Below, one piece after another: positions 38,426-48,920 of a stretch of 64,000 bases of DNA; the first letter of the stretch is position 1; each line of letters begins with the position of its first letter. A program made the translations under genes and the position numbers. The DNA is taken from positions 33,463,828 through 33,527,827 of the forward strand of contig NC_079876.1 of NCBI RefSeq assembly GCF_029227915.1, read 5' to 3'. Under the pieces are notes generated by a model, which saw only the letters and a list, made by a program, of their open reading frames with translations, did no database searches and was not told the origin of the DNA. Origin of the DNA: Hydractinia symbiolongicarpus (lineage: Eukaryota > Cnidaria > Hydrozoa > Anthoathecata > Hydractiniidae).

Positions 38426-40219
38426 GAGACTTGTAGTTTTCAAAAATGTTTTCATTTTCTATGAGACGCTGAATAAAAGAAGTTTAATCGCCCTCAATCG
38501 AAAATCCGCGATTTCCCGTAAATCCCGGACTCGACCCGTATAGTCCAAAGTATACAAAGAAAGTACCCAGGGAATAAACTCATTTCCCGAACGATTTTTT
38601 AAATTATTTTTTCACCACTAAAACGCATGAGACTAGTAGTTTTCAAAAATGTTTTCATTTTTGATGAGACGCTTAATGAAAGAGGTTTAATCGCCGGCAA
38701 ACGAAATCCCGCGATTTCGCGTAAATCCCGGGCTTGGCCCGTATAGTCGAATGTATACAAAGAAAGTACCTAGGGAGTAAACTCATTTCCCGAACGATTT
38801 TTTAATTTTTTTTTTCACCACTAAAACGCATGAGACTTGTAGTTTTCAAAAATGTTTTCATTTTTGATGAGACGGTTAATGAAAGAAGTTTAATCGCCGG
38901 CAAACGAAAACCCGCGATTTCCCGTAAATCCCAGGCTTGGCCCGTATAGTCGAATGTATACAAAGAAACTACTCTGTGAGTAAACTCATTTCCCGAACGA
39001 TTTTTTAAATTATTATTTCACCACTAAAACGCATGAGACTTGTAGTTTTCAGAAATTTTTTCATTTTTGATGAGACGCTTAATGAAAGTGGTTTAATCGC
39101 CAGCAAACGAAAACCCGCGATTTCCCGTAAATCTCGGGCTTGGCCCGTATAGTCGAATGTATACAAAGAAAGTACCCTGTGAGTAAACTCATTTCCAATA
39201 CGATTTTTTAAATTATCTTTTCACCACTAAAACGTATGAGACTTGTAGTTTTCAAAAATGTTTTCATTTTTGATGAGACGCTGAATAAAAGAAGTTTAAT
39301 CGCCGGCAAACGAAAACCCGCCATTTCCCGTAAATCCCGGACTCAGCCCGTATAGTCAAAAGTATACAAAAGAAAGTACCCAGGGAGTAAACTCATTTCC
39401 CGAACGATTTTTTAAATTATTTTTTCACCACTAAAACGCATGAGACTTGTAGTTTTCAAAAATGTTTTCATTTTTGATGAGACGCTTAATGAAAGAGGTT
39501 TAATCAACGGCAAACGAAATCCCGCGTTTTCCGTAAATCCGGGGCTTGGCCCGTATAGTCGAATGTATACAAAAAAGTACCCAGGGAGTAAACTCATTTT
39601 CCGAACGATTTTTTAAATTTTTTTTTCACCACTAAAACGCATGAGACTTGTAGTTTTCAAAAATGTTTTCATTTTTGATGAGACGCTTAATGAAAGAGGT
39701 TTAATCGCCGGAAAACGAAAACCCGCGATTTCCCGTAAATCCCGGGCTTGGCCTGTATAGTCGAATGTATACAAAGAAAGTACCCTGTGAGTAAACTCAT
39801 TTTCCGAACGATTTTTTAAATTATTTTTTTACCACTAAAACGCATGAGACTTGTAGTTTTGAAAAATGTTTTCATTTTTGATGAGACGCTGAATAAAAGC
39901 AGTTTAATCCCCGGCAAACGAAAACCTGCGATTTCCCGTAAATCCCTGACTCGGTCCGAATAGTCAAAAGTATACAAAGAAAGAACCCAGGGAGTAAACT
40001 CATTTCCCAAACGATTTTTTAAATTATTATTTCACCACTAAAGCCCATGAGACTTGTAGTTTTTAAAAATGTTTTCATTTTTGATGAGACGCTGAATAAA
40101 AGAAGTTTAATCGCCGGCAAACGAAAACCCGCGATTTCCCGTAAATCCTGGACTCGGCCCGTATAGTCAAAAGCATACAAGGAAAGTACCCAGTGAGTAA
40201 ACTCATTTCCCGAACGAAT

Positions 40220-42153
40220 TTTTAAATTATTTATTCACCACTAAAACGCATGAGACTTGTAGTTTTCAGAAATGTTTTCATTTTTGATGAGACGCTTAAT
40301 GAAAGTGGTTTAATCGCCGGCAAACGAAATCCCGCGATTTCCCGTAAATCCCGGGCTTGGCCCGTATAGTCGAATGTATACAAAGAAACTACTCTGTGAG
40401 TAAACTCATTTCCCGAACGATTTTTTAATTTTTTTTTTTTCACCACTAAAACGCATGAGACTTGTAGTTTTCAAAAATGTTTTCATTTTTGATGAGACGG
40501 TTAATGAAGGAAGTTTAATCGCCTGCAAACAAAAACCCGCGATTTCCCGTAAATCCGGGGCTTGGCTCGTATAGTCGAATGTATACAAAGAAACTACTCT
40601 GTAAGTAAACTCATTTCCCGATCGATTTTTTAAATTATTTTTTCACCACTAAAACGCATGAGACTTGTAGTTTTCAGAAATGTTTTCATTTTTGATGAGA
40701 CGCTTAATGAAAGTGGTTTAATCGTCAGCAAACGAAAACCCGCGATTTCCCGTAAATCCCGGGCTTGGCCCGTATAGTCGAATGTATACAAAGAAAGTAC
40801 CCTGTGAGTAAACTCATTTCCAAAACGTCTTTTTAAATTATCTTTTCACCACTAAAACGCATGACACTTGTAGTTTTCAAAAATGTTTTCATTTTTGATG
40901 AGACGCTGAATAAAAGAAGTTTAATCGCCGGCAAACGAAAACCCGCCATTTCCCGTAAATCCCGGACTCGGCCCGTATAGTCAAAAGTATACAAAGAAAG
41001 TACCCAGGGAGTAAACTCATTTCCCGAACAAATTTTTAAATTATTTTTTCACCACTAAAACGCATGAGACTTGTAGTTTTCAAAAATGTTTTCATTTTTG
41101 ATGAGACGCTTAATGAAAGAGGTTTAATCGCCGGGAAACGAAAACCCGCGATTTCCCGTAAATCCCGGGCTTGGCCCGTATAGTCGAATGTATACAAAGA
41201 AAGTACCCTGTGAGTAAACTCATTTTCCGAACGATTTTTTAAATTTTTTTTTCACCACTAAAACGCATAAGACTTGTAGTTTTCAAAAATGTTTTCATTT
41301 TTTATGAGACGCTGAATAAAAGAGGTTTAATCGCCGGAAAACGAAAACCCGCGATTTCCCGTAAATCCCGGGCTTGGCCCGTATAGTCGAATGTATACAA
41401 AGAAAGTACCCTGTGAGTAAACTCATTTTCCGAACGATTTTTTAAACTATTTTTTCACCACTAAAACGCATGAGACTTGTAGTTTTGAAAAATGTTTTCA
41501 TTTTTGATGAGACGCTGAATAAAAGCAGTTTAATCCCCGGCAAACGAAAACCTGCGATTTCCCGTAAATCCCGGACTCAGCCCGAATATTCAAAAGTATA
41601 CAGAGAAAGAACCCAGGGAGTAAACTCATTTCCCAAACGATTTTTTAAATTATTATTTCACCACTAAAGCCCATGAGACTTGTAGTTTTTAAAAATGTTT
41701 TCATTTTTGATGAGACGCTGAATAAAGGAAGTTTAATCGCCGGCAAACGAAAACCCGCGATTTCCCGTAAATCCCGGACTCGGCCCGTATAGTCAAAAGC
41801 ATACAAGGAAAGTACCCAGTAAGTAAACTCATTTCCCGAACGAATTTTTAAATTATTTTTACACCACTAGAACGCATGAGACTTGTAGTTTTCAGAAATG
41901 TTTTCATTTTTGATGAGACGCTTATTGAAAGTGGTTTAATCGCCGGCAAACGAAAACCCGCGATTTCCCGTAAATCCCGGGCTTGGCCCGTATAGTCGAA
42001 TGTATACAAAGAAAGCCCCGGATTTACGGGAAAACGCGGGATTCCGTTTGGCGGCGATTAAACCTCTTTCATTAAGCGTCTCATCAAAAATGAAAACATT
42101 TTTAAAAACTATAAGTCTCATGGGTTTTAGTGGTGAAATAATAATTTAAAAAA
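40220..42153 (+). repeat. Tandem duplication of 1934 bp, copy 1 (ends in inverted DNA)
   Basis: Matching reading frames and private strings lie 1934 bp apart (40231/42165, 41470/43404, 41936/43870). The unit has E, A and B-like monomers in the forward orientation and its last 138 bp (42016-42153) are inverted. Comparing edges places the join at 42153/42154, where taaaaaat meets ttttaaattatttattc. Confidence 0.87.
42016..42153 (-). repeat. Short inverted segment (138 bp) between two forward monomers
   Basis: After tatacaaagaaa in forward sense the text reads gccccggatttacggg, the complement of the core, and continues inverted through ctcatgggttttagtgg to ataatttaaaaaat. Forward sequence resumes at ttttaaattatttattc. 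The segment is nearly complementary to both the forward monomer on its left and the one on its right (my alignment gives roughly 90% with the right one). Confidence 0.92.
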
Positions 42154-44087
42154 TTTTAAATTATTTATTCACCACTAAAACGCATGAGACTTGTAGTTTT
42201 CAGAAATGTTTTCATTTTTGATGAGACGCTTAATGAAAGTGGTTTAATCGCCGGCAAACGAAATCCCGCGATTTCCCGTAAATCCCGGGCTTGGCCCGTA
42301 TAGTCGAATGTATACAAAGAAACTACTCTGTGAGTAAACTCATTTCCCGAACGATTTTTTAATTTATTTTTTTTCACCACTAAAACGCATGAGACTTGTA
42401 GTTTTCAAAAATGTTTTCATTTTTGATGAGACGGTTAATGAAGGAAGTTTAATCGCCTGCAAACAAAAACCCGCGATTTCCCGTAAATCCGGGGCTTGGC
42501 TCGTATAGTCGAATGTATACAAAGAAACTACTCTGTAAGTAAACTCATTTCCCGATCGATTTTTTAAATTATTTTTTCACCACTAAAACGCATGAGACTT
42601 GTAGTTTTCAGAAATGTTTTCATTTTTGATGAGACGCTTAATGAAAGTGGTTTAATCGTCAGCAAACGAAAACCCGTGATTTCCCGTAAATCCCGGGCTT
42701 GGCCCGTATAGTCGAATGTATACAAAGAAAGTACCCTGTGAGTAAACTCATTTCCAAAACGTCTTTTTAAATTATCTTTTCACCACTAAAACGCATGACA
42801 CTTGTAGTTTTCAAAAATGTTTTCATTTTTGATGAGACGCTGAATAAAAGAAGTTTAATCGCCGGCAAACGAAAACCCGCCATTTCCCGTAAATCCCGGA
42901 CTCGGCCCGTATAGTCAAAAGTATACAAAGAAAGTACCCAGGGAGTAAACTCATTTCCCGAACAAATTTTTAAATTATTTTTTCACCACTAAAACGCATG
43001 AGACTTGTAGTTTTCAAAAATGTTTTCATTTTTGATGAGACGCTTAATGAAAGAGGTTTAATCGCCGGGAAACGAAAACCCGCGATTTCCCGTAAATCCC
43101 GGGCTTGGCCCGTATAGTCGAATGTATACAAAGAAAGTACCCTGTGAGTAAACTCATTTTCCGAACGATTTTTTAAATTTTTTTTTCACCACTAAAACGC
43201 ATAAGACTTGTAGTTTTCAAAAATGTTTTCATTTTTTATGAGACGCTGAATAAAAGAGGTTTAATCGCCGGAAAACGAAAACCCGCGATTTCCCGTAAAT
43301 CCCGGGCTTGGCCCGTATAGTCGAATGTATACAAAGAAAGTACCCTGTGAGTAAACTCATTTTCCGAACGATTTTTTAAACTATTTTTTCACCACTAAAA
43401 CGCATGAGACTTGTAGTTTTGAAAAATGTTTTCATTTTTGATGAGACGCTGAATAAAAGCAGTTTAATCCCCGGCAAACGAAAACCTGCGATTTCCCGTA
43501 AATCCCGGACTCAGCCCGAATATTCAAAAGTATACAGAGAAAGAACCCAGGGAGTAAACTCATTTCCCAAACGATTTTTTAAATTATTATTTCACCACTA
43601 AAGCCCATGAGACTTGTAGTTTTTAAAAATGTTTTCATTTTTGATGAGACGCTGAATAAAGGAAGTTTAATCGCCGGCAAACGAAAACCCGCGATTTCCC
43701 GTAAATCCCGGACTCGGCCCGTATAGTCAAAAGCATACAAGGAAAGTACCCAGTAAGTAAACTCATTTCCCGAACGAATTTTTAAATTATTTTTACACCA
43801 CTAGAACGCATGAGACTTGTAGTTTTCAGAAATGTTTTCATTTTTGATGAGACGCTTATTGAAAGTGGTTTAATCGCCGGCAAACGAAAACCCGCGATTT
43901 CCCGTAAATCCCGGGCTTGGCCCGTATAGTCGAATGTATACAAAGAAAGCCCCGGATTTACGGGAAAACGCGGGATTCCGTTTGGCGGCGATTAAACCTC
44001 TTTCATTAAGCGTCTCATCAAAAATGAAAACATTTTTAAAAACTATAAGTCTCATGGGTTTTAGTGGTGAAATAATAATTTAAAAAA
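42154..44087 (+). repeat. Tandem duplication of 1934 bp, copy 2
   Basis: It has the same content as copy 1, with few differences: aacccgtgatttcccg near 42673 against aacccgcgatttcccg near 40739, and an AT tract aatttattttttttcacc near 42361. It ends inside the inverted block that starts at 43950. In super-repeat copy 2 only one such unit exists, at about 60.43-62.3 kb. Confidence 0.85.
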
Positions 44088-45767
44088 TCGTTCGGGAAAT
44101 GAGTTTACATCCCGGGTACTTTCTTTACTATACGGGCCGAGTCCGGGATTTACGGGAAATCGCAGGTTTTCGTCTGCCGGCGATTAAACTTCTTTCATTC
44201 AGCGTCTCATCAAAAATGAAAACATTTTTGAAAACTACAAGTCTCATTCGTTTTAGTGGTGAAAAAATAATTTAAAAAATCGTTTGGGAAATGAGTTTAC
44301 TCCCTGGGTACTTTCTTTGTATACTTTTGATTATACGGACCAAGTCCGGGGTTTACGGGAAATGGCGGGTTTTCGTTTGCCGGCGATTAAACTTCTTTTA
44401 TTCAGCGTCTCATCAAAAATGAAAACATTTTTGAAAACTACAAGTCTTATGCGTTTTAGTGGTGAAAAGATAATTTAAAAAATCGTTTTGGAAATGAGTT
44501 TACTTCCTGGGTACTTTCTTTGTATACATTCGACTATACGGGCCAAGCCCGGGGTTTACGGGAAATCGCGGGTTTTCGTTTGCCGGCGATTAAACCACTT
44601 TCATTAAGCGTCTCATCAAAAATGAAAACATTTCTGAAAACTACAAGTCTCATGCGTTTTAGTGGTGAAAAAATAATTTAAAAAATCGTTTGGGAAATGA
44701 GTTTACTCCCTGGGTACTTTCTTTGTATACTTTTGATAATACGGACCGAGTCCGGGGTTTACGGGAAATGGCGGGTTTTCGTTTGCCGGCGATTAAACTT
44801 CTTTTATTCAGCGTCTCATCAAAAATGAAAACATTTTTGAAAACTACAAGTCTTATGCGTTTTAGTGGTGAAAAGATAATTTAAAAAATCGTTTTGGAAA
44901 TGAGTTTACTTCCTGGGTACTTTCTTTGTATACATTCGACTATACGGGCCAAGCCCGGGGTTTACGGGAAATCGCGGGTTTTCGTTCGCCGGCGATTAAA
45001 CCACTTTCATTAAGCGTCTCATCAAAAATGAAAACATTTTTAAAAACTACAAGTCTCATGGGCTTTAGTGGTGAAATAATAATTTAAAAAATCGTTTGGG
45101 AAATTAGTTTACTCCCTGGGTACTTTCTTTGTATACTTTTGACTATACGGGCCGAGTCCGGGATTTACGGAAAATCGCAGGTTTTCGTTTGCCGGCGATT
45201 AAACTTCTTTCATTCAGCGTCTCATCAAAAAAGAAAACATTTTTGAAAACTACAAGTCTCATGCGTTTTAGTGGTTAAAAATAATTTAAAAAATCGTTCG
45301 GAAAATGAGTTTACTCCCTGGGTACTTTCTTTGTATACATTCGACTATACGGGCCAAGCCCGGGATTTACGGGAAATGGCGGGATTCCGTTTGCCGGCGA
45401 TTAAACCTCTTTTATTAAGCGTCTCATCAAAAATGAAAACATTTTTGAACACTGCAAGTCTCATGCGTTTTAGTGGTGAAAAGATAATTGAAAAAATCGA
45501 TTCGGAAATGAGTTTACTTCCTGGGTACTTTCCTTGTATACATTCGACTATACGGGCCAAGCCCCGGGATTTACGGGAAATCGCGGGATTTCGTTTGCCG
45601 GCGATTAAACCTCTTTTATTAAGCGTCTCATCAAAAATGAAAACATTTTTGAAAACTGCAAGTGTCATGCGTTTTAGTGGTGAAAAGATAATTGAAAAAA
45701 TCGATTCGGAAATGAGTTTACTCACAGGGTACTTTCTTTGTGTACATTCGACTATACGGGCCAAGCC
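43950..45767 (-). repeat. Inverted satellite block 1 (~1.8 kb, about 9 monomers)
   Basis: The orientation flips at the same gaaagccccgg junction as at 42016, but the inverted run continues for 1.8 kb, to gggccaagcc. Monomers here read as complements of types A, B, D and E, for example catcccgggtactttc (D) near 44108, gattatacggaccaag near 44330 and cattcgactatacgggcc (E) near 44528. Two monomers near 45480-45700 carry gataattgaaaaaatcgatt, a tract seen only in the inverted blocks. Confidence 0.93.
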
Positions 45768-45776
45768 TTAACTAGA
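45768..45776. other. Inversion junction with filler bases (ttaactaga), copy 1
   Basis: Inverted sequence ends at gggccaagcc and forward sequence resumes with gttttcagaaatg. The bases between, ttaacta plus a shared ga, do not continue either monomer, so they look like filler added when the ends were joined. The identical join recurs at 48438 and 63451. Confidence 0.85.
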
Positions 45777-46967
45777 GTTTTCAGAAATGTTTTCATTTTT
45801 GATGAGACGCTTAATGAAAGTGGTTTAATCGCCGGCTAACGAAAACCCGCGATTTCCCGTAAATCCCGGGCTTGACGCGTATAGTCGAATGTATACAAAG
45901 AAAGTACCCTGTGAGTAAACTCATTTCCAAAAAGATTTTTTAAATTATCTTTTCACCATTAAAACGCATGAGACTTGTAGTTTTCAAAAATATTTTCATT
46001 TTTGATGAGACGCTGAATAAAAGAAGTTTAATCGCCGGCAAACGAAAACCCGCCATTTCTCGTAAACCCCGGACTCGGTCCGTATAATCAAAAGTATACA
46101 AAGAAAGTACCCAGGGAGTAAACTCATTTCCCAAACGATTTTTTAAATTACTTTTTCACCACTAAAACGCATGAGACTTGTAGTTTTCAAAAATGTTTTC
46201 ATGTTTGATGAGACGCTTAATGAAAAAAGTTTAATCGCCGGCAAACGAAAACCGGCGATTTCCCGTAAATCCCGGACTCGGCCCGTATAGTAAAGAAAGT
46301 ACCCGGGATGTAAACTCATTTCCCGAACGATTTTTTAAACTATTATTTCACCACTAAAACCCATGAGACTTATAGTTTTTAAAAATGTTTTCATTTTTGA
46401 TGAGACGCTTAATGAAAGAGGTTTAATCGCCGGCAAACGAAATCCCGCGTTTTCCCGTAAATCCGGGGCTTGGCCCGTATAGTCGAATGTATACAAAGAA
46501 AGTACACAGGGAGTAAACTCATTTCCCGAACGATTTTTTAAATTTTTTTTTCACCACTAAAACGCATGAGACTTGTAGTTTTCAAAAATGTTTTCATTTT
46601 TGATGAGACGCTTAATGAAAGAGGTTTAATCGCCGGAAAACGAAAACCCGCGATTTCCCGTAAATCCCGGGCTTGGCCCGTATAGTCGAATGTATACAAA
46701 GAAAGTACCCTGTGAGTAAACTCATTTCCGGAACGATTTTTCAAATTATTTTTTCACCACTAAAACGCATAAGACTTGTAGTTTTTAAAAATGTTTTCAT
46801 TTTTGATGAAACGCTGAATAAAAGAAGTTTAATCGCCGGCAAACAAAAACCCGCGATTTCCCGTAAATCCCGGCTGGGTCCGTATAGTCAAAAGTATACA
46901 AAGAAAGTACCCAGGGAGTAAACTCATTTGCCGAACGATTTTTTAAATTATTTTTTCACCAATAAAA
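45777..46967 (+). repeat. Forward satellite stretch between inverted blocks
   Basis: About six forward monomers. The second has ggtccgtataatcaaaag near 46078, which is the exact complement of a private string in the inverted DNA near 47395 and close to those near 44330 and 44735. So this forward stretch and the adjacent inverted blocks are large inverted copies of one another. A D-like monomer with tagtaaagaaagtacccggg lies near 46288, and an E monomer near 46400-46600. Confidence 0.85.
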
Positions 46968-48437
46968 TTACTCCCTGGGTACTTTCTTTGTATACTTTTG
47001 ATTATACGGACCAAGTCCGGGGTTTACGGGAAATGGCGGGTTTTCGTTTGCCGGCGATTAAACTTCTTTTATTCAGCGTCTCATCAAAAATGAAAACATT
47101 TTTGAAAACTACAAGTCTTATGCGTTTTAGTGGTGAAAAGATAATTTAAAAAATCGTTTTGGAAATGAGTTTACTTCCTGGGTACTTTCTTTGTATACAT
47201 TCGACTATACGGGCCAAGCCCGGGGTTTACGGGAAATCGCGGGTTTTCGTTTGCCGGCGATTAAACCACTTTCATTAAGCATCTCATCAAAAATGAAAAC
47301 ATTTCTGAAAACTACAAGTCTCATGCGTTTTAGTGGTGAAAAAATAATTTAAAAAATCGTTTGGGAAATGAGTTTACTAACTGGGTACTTTCTTTGTATA
47401 CTTTTGATTATACGGACCGAGTCCGGGGTTTACGGGAAATGGCGGGTTTTCGTTTGCCGGCGATTAAACTTCTTTTATTCAGCGTCTCATCAAAAATGAA
47501 AACATTTTTGAAAACTACAAGTCTTATGCGTTTTAGTGGTGAAAAGATAATTTAAAAAATCGTTTTGTAAATGAGTTTACTTCCTGGGTACTTTCTTTGT
47601 ATACATTCGACTATACGGGCCAAGCCCGGGGTTTACGGGAAATCGCGGGTTTTCGTTCGCCGGCGATTAAACCACTTTCATTAAGCGTCTCATCAAAAAT
47701 GAAAACATTTTTAAAAACTACAAGTCTCATGGGCTTTAGTGGTGAAATAATAATTTAAAAAATCGTTTGGGAAATTAGTTTACTCCCTGGGTACTTTCTT
47801 TGTATACTTTTGACTATACGGGCCGAGTCCGGGATTTACGGAAAATCGCAGGTTTTCGTTTGCCGGCGATTAAACTTCTTTCATTCAGCGTCTCATCAAA
47901 AAAGAAAACATTTTTGAAAACTACAAGTCTCATGCGTTTTAGTGGTTAAAAATAATTTAAAAAATCGTTCGGAAAATGAGTTTACTCCCTGGGTACTTTC
48001 TTTGTATACATTCGACTATACGGGCCAAGCCCGGGATTTACGGGAAATGGCGGGATTCCGTTTGCCGGCGATTAAACCTCTTTTATTAAGCGTCTCATCA
48101 AAAATGAAAACATTTTTGAACACTGCAAGTCTCATGCGTTTTAGTGGTGAAAAGATAATTGAAAAAATCGATTCGGAAATGAGTTTACTTCCTGGGTACT
48201 TTCCTTGTATACATTCGACTATACGGGCCAAGCCCGGGATTTACGGGAAATCGCGGGATTTCGTTTGCCGGCGATTAAACCTCTTTTATTAAGCGTCTCA
48301 TCAAAAATGAAAACATTTTTGAAAACTGCAAGTCTCATGCGTTTTAGTGGTGAAAAGATAATTGAAAAAATCGATTCGGAAATGAGTTTACTCACAGGGT
48401 ACTTTCTTTGTGTACATTCGACTATACGGGCCAAGCC
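46968..48437 (-). repeat. Inverted satellite block 2 (~1.5 kb)
   Basis: Inverted copies of the block 1 monomers from 44297 to 45767, including the gataattgaaaaaatcgatt monomers near 48155 and 48357. It lacks the first ~350 bp of block 1, which lies outside the duplicated unit. Confidence 0.92.
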
Positions 48438-48446
48438 TTAACTAGA
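48438..48446. other. Inversion junction with filler bases (ttaactaga), copy 2
   Basis: Same join as at 45768. It was copied by the 2671-bp tandem duplication. Confidence 0.85.
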
Positions 48447-48920
48447 GTTTTCAGAAATGTTTTCATTTTTGATGAGACGCTTAATGAAAGTGGTTTAATC
48501 GCCGGCTAACGAAAACCCGCGATTTCCCGTAAATCCCGGGCTTGACGCGTATAGTCGAATGTATACAAAGAAAGTACCCTGTGAGTAAACTCATTTCCAA
48601 AAAGATTTTTTAAATTATCTTTTCACCATTAAAACGCATGAGACTTGTAGTTTTCAAAAATATTTTCATTTTTGATGAGACGCTGAATAAAAGAAGTTTA
48701 ATCGCCGGCAAACGAAAACCCGCCATTTCCCGTAAACCCCGGACTCGGTCCGTATAATCAAAAGTATACAAAGAAAGTACCCAGGGAGTAAACTCATTTC
48801 CCAAACGATTTTTTAAATTACTTTTTCACCACTAAAACGCATGAGACTTGTAGTTTTCAAAAATGTTTTCATGTTTGATGAGACGCTTAATGAAAAAAGT
48901 TTAATCGCCGGCAAACGAAA

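Larger units (their letters stand above)
37839..39902 (+). repeat. Tandem duplication of 2064 bp, copy 2
   Basis: This copy follows copy 1 directly and begins within a monomer with ataaaagcagtttaatcgcc. A handful of single-base differences from copy 1 were seen (cccaggcttgg near 38930, aatctcgggcttgg near 39129), so it is young but not identical. Super-repeat copy 2 has a related but differently arranged set at 55.4-56.1 and 59.1-60.2 kb. Confidence 0.85.
44297..46967. repeat. Tandem duplication of ~2671 bp, copy 1 (mixed orientation)
   Basis: This unit comprises most of inverted block 1, the filler junction and about 1.2 kb of forward monomers. Equivalent points lie 2671 bp apart (44301/46972, 45271/47942), then 2670 after a one-base difference in a C run (ccaagccccggg near 45558 against ccaagcccggg near 48228). 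Confidence 0.87.
28320..48899 (+). repeat. ~20.6-kb super-repeat, copy 1
   Basis: From 28320 the sequence is matched from 48900 on, at an initial offset of 20580-20581: tacccagagtgtaaac, gagccttatag at 28860/49441, cacgactaca at 29047/49628 and tacataggga at 29211/49792. The offset then steps to 19972, 20165, 19550 and 20216-20218, each step explained by gain or loss of whole monomers. The inverted segments near the end (from 42016) have counterparts in copy 2 from 62231. The unit contains A, B, C, D, E and 130-bp monomers. Confidence 0.85.
46968..48920. repeat. Tandem duplication of ~2671 bp, copy 2 (mixed orientation)
   Basis: It starts where forward caccaataaaa meets inverted ttactccctggg, a join seen nowhere else in the window. 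It contains inverted block 2, the second filler junction and forward monomers to about 48920, where it runs into super-repeat copy 2. Confidence 0.86.

Noticed and set aside
45271-45771. Longest open frame in the window (166 codons, plus strand)
   Set aside because: It spans two and a half inverted monomers that happen to lack stops. The repeated peptide inside it and the equally open opposite strand show that it follows the DNA repeat, with no coding signature.
42016-45776. Inverted repeats as transposon ends
   Set aside because: The inverted parts are ordinary satellite monomers in opposite orientation. No target-site duplication, no terminal repeat of fixed length and no transposase-like frame is present.
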